From Rhinopomastus cyanomelas (Eukaryota; Chordata; Aves; Bucerotiformes; Rhinopomastidae): a DNA stretch of 64,000 nt. The first letter of the stretch is position 1; each line of letters starts with the position of its first letter. The translations under genes and the position numbers were made by a program. The notes under the pieces were generated by a model, which was given only the letters and a program-made list of their open reading frames with translations, made no database searches and was not told the origin of the DNA. The stretch is from positions 475,255 to 539,254 of the forward strand of contig VXBP01003389.1 in NCBI GenBank assembly GCA_013400115.1, in the 5' to 3' direction. This document shows positions 1 to 10,940 of this stretch, one piece after another.

Positions 1-403
1 ATCAAATAGTCCAAATGACTGACGGCAACCAGCATGTCGGCTGCAGCCAGCAGCACCCTGATGCCGGAGCTCCAGGGAGGATTCCAGGGGTGTAAATCCC
101 TGTGGCTGGTGCTCCAGTGTTTGGGCAACAGGAATTGTGCCTGGATCTGACTCTGATCAGGTTCTTTAAACTGTTTAAACTAAGGTTAAAACAGACTTTA
201 ACTGGCTAGCAAATCTGATGCGTGGCTGCTATGGGTCCTTACTTCAGCAGAGCCACAAAACTAGGAGCTCACATCCTTAAAGTCTTGAACAGTTTAAAGT
301 CTGTTTCAACCTTAAGTTGAAAACTCACTTTCTCCGTGCCCATGGTAGTGCTAAACACTTTCTGAAGTTCTTTGTGCTTGCCAAGGCTGCTGTGGGTCGT
401 GGC

Positions 404-490
404 GTCACAGGATGAGTAGAGTTGGAGGGGCCTTTAAAGGTCATCTAGTCCAACCCTCTTGCCATGGTCAGGGACATCGTTCATCAGACA
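404..490 (-). mobile_element. Old CR1 fragment, left half of a nested pair
   Basis: Antisense CR1 3' end. A diverged tail is followed by a GGGGCCTTTAAAGGTCATC-type block and GCCATGGTCAGGGACATC, the form common to older avian CR1s. The match stops at about 490, where a younger CR1 begins, and resumes after it at about 776. This is therefore the left part of one old copy split by a later insertion. Confidence 0.8.
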
Positions 491-775
491 TCACAGAATC
501 ACAGAATCATTAGGGATTGGAAGGGACCTCAAAAGATCATCCAGTCCAATCCCCCCGCTACAGCAGGATCCCCTAGATCCAGTCACACAGGAATACATCC
601 AGGTGGGTTTTAAATGTCTCCAGAGAAGGAGACTCTACAACCCACCCTGGGCAGCCTGTTCCAGTGCTGTGCTACCCTCACTGGGAAGAAGTTCCTTCTG
701 ATATTAATGTGGGACCTCCTGTGTTCCAGCTGACAACCATTACTCCTTGTCCTATCATTAGATGACACTAAGAGC
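491..775 (-). mobile_element. CR1 type B, 5'-truncated, inserted in an older CR1
   Basis: Antisense copy starting with the doubled tail TCACAGAATCACAGAATC, then GGGATTGGAAGGGACCTC and the rest of the type B 3' region. It stops near GATGACACTAAGAGCC, so it is 5'-truncated at about 285 bp. Older CR1 sequence lies on both sides. Confidence 0.93.
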
Positions 776-838
776 CCTAAAACTCCATCTAACCTATCCT
801 TGAACACCAATCCACAAGTTCTTGGGGCAACCGCTTCT
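776..838 (-). mobile_element. Old CR1 fragment, right half of the nested pair
   Basis: CCATCTAACCTATCCTTGAACACC followed by CTTGGGGCAACC matches the interior of older CR1s just upstream of the block at 404-490. It continues that copy after the nested element. Confidence 0.7.
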
Positions 839-2289
839 GGCTGGACATACATTTCAGGATTTCCATGGTCATGAGTTACTGCTGTGGGGAAGAGACATGA
901 CAGAACCAGAGCCTGGTTCCATATTGCCACTCGCACCAACCCAAACCCATGGGCAAGAGGTAGCCAGCATCTTGCTGAGTAGAGACCACCAGCTGTTACG
1001 CTGAAAACATTCCACCATTGACCAAGACACCTCTAGGCCTGTAAGATTTGGAGGAGATTCTGGAAGAGATTGTCCAAAATAGCCATTTTTTGAATCTTTG
1101 GACCAACTTTCACCAGAGTAGAGGATCTGTGGCCAACCTGACCCACGCACACCCAGCTTGGCTGAGGGTTACAGCGTGAAGGCAGCACATCTCTTAAACT
1201 GGAACACTGACAGCACCCGTGGCCACAACATTATGGGCAATGTCTTCAGTTTGTGAGGGTCACTAGAGGAGCAAAGTGTTCCTCAGTGCCTTGAGCTTTG
1301 TCTGCTCCATCATCAGTGGAGATCACCCCATTTGCTGGCTGGTGGGAGGAGTATGTGGGGGGTTTGTCTTATCCCCCTCACCTAAGAGAAGGCAAATTGC
1401 CACCCACCACCCCTGTGGTGACACCAGGAGCTTCACCCTCTGCAAAAGGGGCTCCTTTAGTGTCAGGACCAACACCAGCAAACCCCAAATTGTTCCAGAC
1501 AAGCTAGTTCCAGACAAATTGGTCAGATTTCTGAAGAGAAGATTTATGTTCCTGGCCTCTGGGGGACAAGATGATTGTGGGGATGCCTGAGACCCTCCTG
1601 GTGCAGCAGGATTTGTGCACTGCCTGTGGCTGGATGGGAGGTGCTGAGGAGGCTCCCAGTCAGTGCTGCAGCCCAGCAATTGCTGAGGGCACACGTTGAA
1701 GACAAAAACAGGCTGCAGACAGGGAAGTTTTTGATCAGCTCATGAGTTCTGCTCCCATTAGGGCTAAGAGACTGAAGTGTCCCCATTTGTCCCCGTGTTT
1801 CCACTGAGTCCTGGTGCAGCCCCGCTCAGAGCCAGCTGCCCCAGCTGCTCCTCAGAAGTGGCTTCCTCATCACTGGCCATTTGTTGCTGCCATCTGACAA
1901 CACGAGCACATGTATTTAAATAAATAATTGTATTTAATAAATAAAACTAATTACTTCAATAATTTAAGTAATTAACATGCATGTGGGGGCTCTTCATTCT
2001 TTTCTACGCCGCGCGATTTTTACTTCAGTGAATGATTCTGAGGGCAGAAGTTCCCTGCCAGCCCACAGGCTGCAGAGAGGCAGCTGAAGAAGCTCTTTGT
2101 TCACTGGGTTTCCTCTCCAGGAACAGGAGCCTGGCTTTTCCTAAAGCAACAATGGGGTGAGGTGCTGCTAATCAGGGTCAGCCCTGGACCAGCCTTTCCT
2201 GGATCATCTTAGGGGCTGGACCCTTCCACACCCCTGCACCTTGGGGTGCATCAGTCCCTTCAGGGTCATCAATCCCCCAAAGCCTTCAT
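839..2289. other. Unique sequence with an AT-rich patch
   Basis: I recognise no repeat or gene here. The region 1912-1977 is a strongly AT-rich low-complexity stretch rich in TTTAAT and TAAATAA words. A short direct repeat of GTTCCAGACAA occurs at about 1494 and 1509. Open frames of up to 123 codons on both strands overlap one another and show no recognisable protein content. Confidence 0.5.
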
Positions 2290-2388
2290 CCAATTTGCAA
2301 TTAGCTGTTTGGGAGGAGGGATGAGCTCCTCCTGTGGGTGGGTATAAATGTGGGGCAGCCCCCAGGCTCAGGGGTACTTGGTAGTGTG
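2290..2388 (+). promoter_or_regulatory. Candidate TATA core promoter
   Basis: A CCAAT box (2290-2294) lies about 50 bp upstream of a good TATAAA (2343-2348). A CTCAGG initiator-like sequence puts a start site near 2370, about 27 bp after the TATA box. These elements have the spacing of a classic vertebrate tissue-specific promoter. A purine-rich stretch facing CTCCTCCTG lies between CCAAT and TATA. No CpG island is present. TATA-like words also occur by chance, so the call rests on the combination with the exon-like sequence directly downstream. Confidence 0.35.
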
Positions 2389-2465
2389 ATGGGTTCTTGC
2401 TGTGGTGCTCAACTGAAGCGTGGTTGTGGAGCTGCAGAGCTTAAGCGGACCAGAGGAGCTATCAG
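2370..2465 (+). other. Candidate first exon of an unrecognised gene
   Basis: Downstream of the TATA box, an ATG at 2389-2391 (G at +4) opens a 25-codon frame that runs to a consensus splice donor, CAG|GTGAG, at 2465/2466. The predicted N-terminus starts MGSCCG, which resembles an N-myristoylation context. The rest is rich in Lys, Arg, Ala and Cys. Splicing here would leave a phase-2 junction (77 coding nt). A candidate internal exon at 18164-18251 on the same strand has a phase-2 acceptor, so the two could join, but they are 15.7 kb apart and the match has a one-in-three chance. I do not recognise the peptide. It could also be a non-coding first exon. Confidence 0.3.
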
Positions 2466-3481
2466 GTGAGATGTGTCCCTCAAAAATGAGTTTCTTTAAT
2501 GTAAGAAGGTATATGGGGACCTACGGGGAGCTCTTTGTTTTTAAATACTTCTCTAGGTGCTTGGGTATCTAGCGCCAGGTTTGTAAATGGGTTTGTAAAT
2601 CTGAGAAGGGTCTCTGTGCTACGTGAATGATGGCCGGGGGGAGGAAGAGGCAGGGTGTCCTGGTTTGGTGGCCACTTGGGGAAGCATTCACAGTGGGGCT
2701 GTGTGACCTCGAGATGTGTCCTGTAGCACAGCTCTGAGGGGTGGTGACTTCAGCTGCAGCTTGTCAGAGCATCCTAACAGGGTAGCAGCAGATCTGACTG
2801 GTGGACACCCCATGGTCCTGTGCCCTCAGGGACTGGTGTTAGAGAAGCGAACAGTGTGTGACTTGCTCTGCAAAAAGATCACAAGCAGGAGCACTTATGA
2901 GACTGATACCAGGGATGGAGAAGGTGCTGGGTGCTGGTGCCACCATGAGCATCTCCTGCAAGCTGGGAGCCCTCTCTGAAACTCACTTATTTTGGTCTTT
3001 AAACCCTGTGGAGCTGAGGAGTTCAGATGTGGTTTTGGTGAACTTGCTGGGCTGGACTAGCTGGGGTAGAGGCGCTGACTTGATGGAAGCGATGGCTCCC
3101 CGTGATGCTGAAGTACTGCTGTGTTTTGGCCAGGGTGGCTGACAAACCTGGACATGGCTTTTGCTAGCTGATAGCAGTTAGTGCTGGTTTTGCTCCTCGA
3201 AGGTTGCTTTTCTTTACTGTGTGTTCTGAGTCACTGACCTGATAGCCAGTGAAAAGCAGCCTTATTCTGGAGTCAGCCACACAGAGGTCCCTCTGTGGAT
3301 TATTAACGGGGGGTCAAGTTATAAAAAGTCCTACAGGGGTACTGGGTGGCTGCAGATCCGTTTCTTACTGTTTTTTGTTCCACTTCTGCTGTCTTCCTGC
3401 TCTCTGTGACAGCCCCCTGCATTGCGAGGAAGCCTACCCTAGTGGCTCAGAAATCCCTTGTCTAATTAATTCTTGATCTCC
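2466..3481. other. Unique sequence, no feature recognised
   Basis: No repeat or coding match seen. If the first exon at 2370-2465 is real, this would be the start of its first intron. Confidence 0.4.
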
Positions 3482-3797
3482 CCATATTTGAAGGGTAGAT
3501 GTTAAGAGGATGGAGCCAGGCTCTTCTCAATGTCTTCTAGTGATAGGGCAAGGGGCAGTGGGTGTGAGCTGGAACAGAGGAGGTTCCACGTCAATCTGAG
3601 AAGGAACTTCTTCCCAGTGAGGGTGACAGAGCCCTGGAAGGGGCTGCCCAGGGAGGTTGTGGAGTCTCTTTCTCTGGAGAGGTTTAAAACCCACCTGGAT
3701 ATGTTCCTGTGTGACTTGGTCTAGGTGATCCTGCTGTGTCAGGGGGATTGGACTGGATGATCTTTCAAGATCCCTTCCAATCCCTAATTATTCTATG
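3482..3797 (+). mobile_element. CR1 type B, 5'-truncated
   Basis: Sense copy. It begins in the TTTGAAGGGTAGATGT part of the ORF2 C-terminus, runs through GAGAAGGAACTTCTTCCCAG and GGATTGGACTGGATGATC, and ends in ATTATTCTATG. In translation the 5' half gives the usual CR1 ORF2 C-terminal residues (RRNFFPVRVTEPWKGLPREV). Confidence 0.95.
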
Positions 3798-4137
3798 TTT
3801 ACAGACCTTAAACAGCCCAAGTGTTATTGGCCCCTGGCAAAGAAGAGCCCTGGGAACATCCTCAGTAATGAAGATTAGGGAGTTCAGATTCCACTTTGAG
3901 GATGAGGTGGCTGCAAGCTGGAGCTGAGGAAAATGAGGCACACCCAAGTGTTAGGAAAAGGTATGGGAATTATCTTTGTTTTGGATGTAGAACCTTCACT
4001 TTCTTGTGTTCTGAAGGCATTTGGAAAAGAAGGTTGGCATCCCTGCCCACGTTGTACAGCCAGAAATACTGAAGTATAGGTAAGAGTTCTCCAAGCTTCC
4101 TTGGCCGCAGAGGCAGGAAAAGCTGTTGTCCTGCCTG

Positions 4138-4808
4138 TCACAGAATATTATGGAACAGAAAACTAGGGATTGGAAGATCATCCAGTGCAACCCTCCTGCC
4201 ACAGCAGGATCCTGTAGATCAGGTTGCACAGGAACATGTCCAGGAGGGTTTTAAACACCTCCAGTGAAGGAGACTCCACAACCTCCCTGGGCAGCCCCTT
4301 CCAGGGCTCTGTCACCCTCACTGGGAAGAAGTTCCTTCTCAGATTGATGTGCAACCTCCTCTGTCCCAGCTGATAGCCATTGCCCCTTGTCCTATCACTA
4401 GATGCCACTGAGCAGAGCCTGGCTCCATCCTCCTGACACCTGCCCTTTCTATATTTATCAACACTAATGGGGTCACTCAGTCTCCTTTTTTCCAAGCTGA
4501 AGAGACCCAGCTCCCTCAGCAGCCTTTCCTCATCGTGGAGATGTTCCACTCCCTTCCTCATCTTTCTGGCTCTCCACTGGACTGACTCTCCAGCAGTTCT
4601 GTGTCCTTCTGGAACTGAGGGGCCCAGAACTCAACACAATATTCCAGATGTGGTCTCACCAGGGCAGAGCAGAGGAGGAGAACCTCTCTTGATCTACTAA
4701 CCGCCTCCATTCTGATCCACCACAGAGTGCTGTTGGTCCTGTTGGCCACAAGAGCTCATTGCTGGCTCCTCATCATCTGACTCGCCACGATGGCACAACA
4801 CCCCTAGT
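4138..4808 (-). mobile_element. CR1 type B, about 0.67 kb
   Basis: Antisense copy from a slightly disrupted tail (CACAGAATATTATGGAACAG) through the 3' region into the ORF2 C-terminus, up to the segment containing CTCATTGCTGGCTCCTCATC. The reading frame is broken by indels and stops, so it is a dead copy. Confidence 0.93.
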
Positions 4809-5483
4809 ACAGCATCTTATTATGAAAATAATCTAATGTATTAATATATCTTAATTCTGAAGACCTCACTCTACGGGCTGGCTTTCGGGGTCGGGATGGT
4901 GGAAGCCAGTTTGAAAGGACAGTGCTGAAGCTGTAAGATTTTCCTGCTGGTGTGAAGCTTGAGGAGCTGAAGGAACTTTCTGATATCTTTTCCTTCTTTG
5001 CCTTTTTAAGCAGAACAGCTCTGGGCTGCTCTCATCGTGGCAGTGTAGGTGTTTAGCAGAGCATTGCTCCTGCTTGTCAGTGGGAACACGCAAACTACAC
5101 ACCTGCTCGAGGAGGCTGTGGAGCTTTGTTCCTTTAGGTGGTAGTGACATGTCGGGTATTTGGGTTTTAATTCAGAAAAATGGTGCCATTCTCACTTCTC
5201 TCCCCTGATGGGGAATGAAGGCGTGTGCTGGTACGGGGCTGCCCGCAGCGAGGCGGCTGGGAGTGAGAAGCGACACTTAATGCAGCCGCTAAATTACCTG
5301 CGACAGCTCATTTGAGGGTAAACAGCCCGGAGACGCGTGTCCGGGTGGTGGTGATGGAATTCTTAGATGTTCCTTTGGATTCTCATTTAACCAGCAATTT
5401 GGTAGCGGTGGTGCTGCACTGGCTGGGAGGTGTGAAGGGCTGCTGCGCTAAACGTGAGCTGGAAGTAGGAGACATCCCTTGGG
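4809..5483. other. Unique sequence
   Basis: No recognised gene or repeat. 4820-4860 is AT-rich. 5219-5345 holds a local rise in CpG (for example AGCGAGGCGGC and GGAGACGCGTGTCCGGG) unlike its surroundings. Confidence 0.4.
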
Positions 5484-6550
5484 ATAGAATCACAGAATCA
5501 TTAGGGATTGAAAGGGACCTCAAAAGACCATCCAGTCCAATCCCCCTGCCAGAGCAGGATCAGCTAGACCAAGACACACAGGAACACATCCACACGGGTC
5601 TTAGATGTCTTTGATGAAGGAGACTCCTCAACTTTCCTGGGAAGCCTGTTCCACTGCTATGTAACCTTCACTGGGAAGAAGTTCCTTCTCACATTTATGT
5701 GGAACCTCCTCTGTTCCAGCTGGCAATCATTGCCCTCATCCTAGCACTAGATGACATTGAGAAGAGCCTGGGGCTGTCCTCCTGACACCCACCCTTCACA
5801 TATTTATAGACATTAATAAGGCCACCCCTCAGTCTCCTCTTCTCCAAGCTCAGGAGACCCAGCTCCCTCAGCCTCTCCTCATCAGGTAGGTGCTCCATTT
5901 CCTGCATAATCTTCGTTGCCCTGCACTGGACTCTCTCCAGCAGCTCCACATCACTCTTGAACTGAGCAACCCAGAACTGGACACAATATTCCAGAACTGG
6001 ACACAATATTCCAGATGTGGTCTCACCAGGGCAGAGTAGAGGGGGAGAAGAACCTCTCTTGATCTACTAACCACCCCTCTTCTGATCCACCACATAGTCA
6101 TCCTGCTGTCCACCAGGACCCCCAGATCCCTCTCTCCTACACTGCTCTCCAACAGGTCAGTCCCCAGCCTATACTGGTACCTGGGGTTGTTCTTGCCCAG
6201 ATGCAAGACTCGACTCTACACTTACCCTTGTTACACTTCATTAAATTTCTCCCTGCCCAGCTCTGCAGCCTGTCCAGGTCTTGCTGAATGGCAGCACAGT
6301 CTGCTGGGGTGTCGGTGACACCACCCAGCTTTGTGTCATCAGCAAACTTGCTGACAGTGCATGCCAATCCCTCATCCAAGTCATCAATGAATAGATTGAA
6401 CAGGACTGGTCCCAGCGCTGACCCCGGAGCACTCCACTAGATGCAGGCCTCCAACTAGACTCTGTCCCACTGACCACCGCTCTGTGGCTTCTATCCTGCA
6501 GCCAGTTCACCAACCACCTCACTATCCAGACCTTCCTCTCCAGTCCCATG
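5484..6550 (-). mobile_element. Longest CR1 (type B) with ORF2 remains, about 1.07 kb
   Basis: Antisense copy from ATAGAATCACAGAATC into the reverse-transcriptase region, where it is truncated at about 6550. It contains a perfect 20-bp tandem duplication (5971-5990 and 5991-6010) inside the ORF2 C-terminal part. Its coding content is split between at least three frames, so it cannot be autonomous. Confidence 0.95.
6137..6549 (-). pseudogene. Broken CR1 ORF2 reverse-transcriptase fragment
   Basis: On the minus strand two overlapping frames carry the end of a CR1 reverse transcriptase. The upstream frame has the WLVNWLQDRSHRAVVSG-type thumb-proximal block. After a frameshift the second has FADDTKLGGVTD, the catalytic F/YxDD-type motif of non-LTR reverse transcriptases, followed by DLDRLQSWAGRNLMKCNKGK. 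The endonuclease domain and the rest of the palm are absent because the copy is 5'-truncated. In an intact element this protein primes cDNA synthesis at the nicked target. Here it is a fossil. Confidence 0.85.
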
Positions 6551-6989
6551 GGGAAACAGGAGCTGCATCTGGTAAATGGTGGCTCTGAGATGAGTGGATG
6601 AGGTTCTTGTGCTGTGAGAGGTCAAACCTCCCTTGTCTCAGTTTTCAGAGCTGGACTCTTGAGAGTGATACTGGGCCTAAATGGTGGCCTTGGCACATGC
6701 TTTGGTCTTGCATGACTGTGTGTGCACTGTAAACAATGTCCCGTGGTCCTGCGAGCTGCAGGCTGGACACTGCCTAGCCTCCACTGTCATATCTGACCCC
6801 GACTGCCTGTCTTGCTCTTCAGCTCTCCATTGCTTTCTGGAGAAGCTTAGAGCCACATGGATACACATGCCTCAGCCATGTAAGTTATGCAGCCAACCTT
6901 ATCTCTGGAGATGGGTTTCCCTAAGCATCGTCTCCATCACCTGCTCTGTTTTCTCTTTGCTCTGGTTCCAGCTCACTTCTTCCCAACCA
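6551..6989. other. Unique sequence, nothing recognised
   Basis: No repeat, RNA gene or exon with convincing splice sites was seen. Confidence 0.4.
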
Positions 6990-7156
6990 GTTCATCACAA
7001 GAGCACCTGAAGGGGCTGCCCAGGGGGGTTGTGGAGCTGCCTCCTCTGGAGAGATTTAAAACCTGCCTGGACATGTTTCTGTGCAGCTGGATCTAGGCAG
7101 GAGAATTAGACTAGATCACCTTCCAAGGTCCCTTCCAACCCCTAACAGTCTGTGAT
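6990..7156 (+). mobile_element. CR1 type B short 3' fragment
   Basis: Sense copy. GAAGGGGCTGCCCAGG leads into TCTGGAGAGATTTAAAACC and a diverged tail ending in AGTCTGTGATC. The left edge is degenerate (ACTTCTTCCC, then a divergent stretch). Confidence 0.85.
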
Positions 7157-7394
7157 CACAATCAGGTGCTGATTTCTATCTTAACAGTGAAGCCCCCTGT
7201 GCATCTGAAGCTGATGGTTCCTCTCTTGCTCTTTGTGCCAGCAGAATAGATCTAGCTAACTCAGGATCTTTCTACTGTTCCTGGAGGCTGGTCTTGTTTT
7301 CCTCTGGACCTGCTGCAGCTGGCTTTGCTGTGTGATGCCCAGCCTGACACAGGAACTAAACAAAACGGAAGGGAAGTGTCTATTCTTGGGGTAA

Positions 7395-7475
7395 TCATAG
7401 AGCCATCAATGTTGGAAAAGACCTTCAAGATGGTAGAATCCAACCATCTGCCCTGCAGCCCCGAAGCACTAATCC
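7395..7475 (-). mobile_element. CR1 type Y, old fragment
   Basis: TCATAGAGCCATCAATGTTGGAAAAGACC and GAATCCAACCATC match the 3' end of the older TTGGAAAAGACC family. Similarity fades after about 7475. Confidence 0.65.
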
Positions 7476-8035
7476 ATCTCCCAGCTGTGTGTGCAGCTGG
7501 GGTCTCTGCAACCTCACACAGCCTGTTCCTGGAGGCAGGCCCAGGGGCAAAGCATCTTGTGACAGACAAACCCTTCCAAAGGATGAGCACAAAGCGCTGG
7601 GTTCTTCTGTCAATACTTCCCCATCTCTTGAAGCAACTGCTTGAAGGATGCCTCTGAAGGATGCCTCTGCAGTAGCTTTTCCACAGCTGCTCTCAGATGA
7701 TGATGGCTTTTGATTTCCTTTCAACTCTTCTCTTTTGAAGAGGCTTCCAGAGAGGAGCTCTGGGGTTTATTTTTGTCCAGCTCTCCTAAATTTGCACCAG
7801 AGCTTTTTTTTGGGGTTTTTTTCTTTCCTGTTTTTCCCTAGAATGTAGTTTGCAGCAGGTGGAACAAACCTGAGCAGAAGGTGCTTTTGTGGCCAGATGT
7901 GGAGCACAGAAGTGACCAGGATGCAGAGCTTCCTGACAATTGAGCAGCAGTAAAAAGCTGCCACGGAGGCAAACGGCGAGTGTCGTCAGACCGTCCCCTC
8001 TGTGTCTTTGATTAGTCACATTTAATGAGATTTCT

Positions 8036-8116
8036 TATAGAATCATTAGGGATTGGAAGGGACCTCAAAAGATCATCTAGTCCAATCCCCCTGCCACAGC
8101 AGGATCACCTAGACTC
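8036..8116 (-). mobile_element. CR1 type B, very short 3' end
   Basis: About 80 bp of antisense tail, from TATAGAATCATTAGGGATTG to GGATCACCTAGAC, heavily 5'-truncated. The sequence is close to the young group consensus. Confidence 0.92.
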
Positions 8117-9579
8117 ATGTTATTTTACTGCAGAGATCATAGGATCATCCTGCTGTTTGACCAATGTTCTTCACGGCCACCAGCCCCAGCCAACCCCCCT
8201 ACAGCCACCAAATGTTCTCTTGATGACTGCTGGGCTCAATCCATGACGCAGCTCTCACAGTTGCCTGCTATGGGGTCACCTGGCACTCAGCACTTCTGCT
8301 TGTTCAGGCTGGATTTTGATGGAGGTGAGGGCTGATGTCACCTCAGCATCCCTGAAGCTTCCCCTCCCTCTTGGCTTGTGTCTCTTTCTCTCTGAGCAGA
8401 AAGCAGTTGAACATAACAGGAGATCCCCATCGTAAACGCAGCCTGGGAGCTCTCGTGGAGGAGCTGCCCTTCTAATAGATCCCTTTGCTGCTCCTCCAAA
8501 GGTGTTCAAGTTTTTTACCTTCTTAGATAGAATAGAAAGCGATGTGGTTTTCTTTTTCCCTCCCCTCACGTAAAACATTAACAGCAGATTGATGGGGTTT
8601 ATTGTTTAATAAATAGTTTGTGCTCCTGAGGCTCTTCCCAGCAGAGCCCTTCAGGATCCTCTGCAGTGCCTGGGCACGCCGCTCGCCTCTAGCAAAGAGA
8701 GTCCTTTCCTCGCACGGTGCCTCCAGACGATGTGCAATTGTCAACCCAGACCCTGGTGCTGCCTAATTGTGGTTGGCACGAGCCTCCCCCTGCTGTCTTT
8801 CAAGCCGCAGGGAAGTCAGACATTTTCATACCCACTAAATCTCTGGGTGTTCTGTGATGGAGGCAGCAGCCTGTTAAAAGCTGGACCCATTCCACCAGCT
8901 AAGCAGGAACTGGGTATTTCCAACACCAGCCTCATTTATTTACACTGCTCAAGTAGCCTGATATGTTGTGGCCTCTCATTTCTTCACCTTCCCTTCAGAC
9001 CATGTGAAATGGGGCTTCTCCGTGATATCTGGCTGGGAATAGAGCCCTGGAGGGAGGAGGGGGCTGCCTGAGGCATAACCGTGAGGCTACGGAGGTCTGC
9101 GGTGCTGTGGTCTCTGCTCTGGTTCCTTGTTCTCATTACCCTGAGCTGTGCAGCCCTGTGACAAGTGACATTTAGCAAATTGTGTCAAGCTGAGGATTTG
9201 TTGATGTGATTCCTTTGGCATGATGGGGAGGGAGAAAAGCCCTTTTTCATCCTAGCTAGTTCCTATTAATTATTTTAGAGCTCTTCCCAGCAGCAGGCTC
9301 ACCAAGGCAGCAGGACAGTGCAGGGGAGCTGAGGCTTTGAGTTTCCTTCACCCCAATGTTTCTGCAGCTGCACGTGAGGTGCTGCTTTGGCTCTCAGATG
9401 ATAATTTGCAATATCAGGGGGACTTCACCTCCTTGTTCCCCAGGTTATTTGGAAAAGCTGAGGAGCAGCAGCTGCCCATAGAGTACATAGGGGCATCTCC
9501 TGGAGCCTCAGCCTGCAGATGGCTACCTACCCATCCTATCAATGCCCCTCAAGAAAACCTAGATGCCATAAAAAGCTGC
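8117..9579. other. Unique sequence
   Basis: Nothing recognisable in about 1.46 kb. T- and G-rich homopolymer stretches lie just upstream at 7804-7825. No exon stood out. Confidence 0.4.
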
Positions 9580-9745
9580 TCACAGAATCACAGAACACTA
9601 GGGATTTGAAGGGTCCTCAAAAGATCTAGTCCAATCCCCCTGCCACAGCAGGATCACCTAGATCCAGCTGCACAGGAACATATCCAGGTGGGTTTTAAAC
9701 ATCTCCAGAGAAGGAGACTCCACCACCTCCCTGGGCAGCCTGTTT
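9580..9745 (-). mobile_element. CR1 type B, 5'-truncated
   Basis: Antisense copy from TCACAGAATCACAGAACAC to CTGGGCAGCCTGTTT, about 165 bp. A small deletion (AAAAGATCTAGTCC) lies in the tail region. Confidence 0.93.
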
Positions 9746-10784
9746 ACATGATGCCAGTTGATGGGGCCCTTTGAGTCTCTTCTCATTGGCATAACTCCCC
9801 AGGATGGCCCTTCAGAGCTCTCATGGCCCCCAGATTGTGGCACCTTTCAGTTGGGTCTTGATGGGTGGGAGCTGCTGGGGAAGGTGGGGGCAAGCTGAGA
9901 CAGCAGCTCCCTGCACTGGGAGAAGGGGGGTGTTTGAGAGTCTCTGCTATAACGAGATGTGAGCGCAAACGGCGGTGGGGAGTAGACTGTTAATTTAAAT
10001 AACGAGAGCCCCTTGTTGCCTGGCAGATGGTCATTTTCTGAGACGTGCAAAGTCCCTTTGGAGGGGTCAGGCTGCTTGTATTTACAGGGAATAATGAGGG
10101 AGAGGCTCCGGTCCCAGCACATGCTGTGTTTTCCACGTGTTTTCCAGGGGTATTCCCAGCTGTCTCTGAAAAGAGCAGATCTGATCCTTTGCAAAACCTC
10201 CGTGTGGGTCCGACCGTGCGTGGCTGCACGAAGAAATCAAACGGCCGCGGGAGTGGCTCCGATGCTCAGGCAGCCATTAGAATACCCTTTGAGCAGCTTT
10301 AGTTGCTAGAAAGGAAGCCTGAGACTGGTGCCAGAGAACATCTCGGGCATCAATGAGCCTCTACTTGTGCCGGGCTGGCTGCAGTCCAGTACCCAGTCAT
10401 CTGCACCCCACTGGTGTCTGCAGGATTTAACGTGTAGGCAGGCAGATGGATGGTGAAGAGTTTGCTAAGGCTTAGGGCAGCTTCCTATGCTCTTGCCCAC
10501 TTGCTGCATCCTTTTTTAATGTGAGAATTAAAGATCAGGCACTGAGGGCTCTGCTTTAACTGCTGTTTATTCCAGCAGTGCCGATGACAGACAGCAGGAG
10601 AGTGTTTTGTCTGTACTGGAATTCCTTGCTGTTTTCACTGGGATGGCGGTAGCCCTGCTGAGCATCATCTGCTCTGACAGGTGTCTCTCTCCACCCACTT
10701 GTCTGAAGGATGCTGGTGCTTGCTCTGCTCATAATACAGAGCATCAAGCAAAGTGGCTGGTCCCCAGCCAATGGTCCTTTCTCT
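9746..10784. other. Unique sequence with a CpG-rich patch
   Basis: 10195-10270 is locally rich in CpG (CCGACCGTGCGTGG and ACGGCCGCGGG) and differs from the CpG-poor surroundings. Otherwise nothing recognised. Confidence 0.4.
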
Positions 10785-10940
10785 AGTTGGAAAGGACCTC
10801 TGGGATTATCAAGTCCAACCATCTACCTTATCTTACAAGTTCACCCCTAAACCATATCCCTCAACACCTCATCCAAACCATCTTGAAACACATCCAGGGA
10901 TGGCGACTCAACCACCAACCTGGGAAGCCTGACCAGTCTG
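10785..10940 (-). mobile_element. CR1 type C, old fragment
   Basis: Antisense copy: AGTTGGAAAGGACCTCTGGG, ATCAAGTCCAACCATC and ACCATATCCCTCAACACC are the reverse complement of the type C 3' end seen in sense at 13000-13112 and 34150-34206. Confidence 0.8.
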
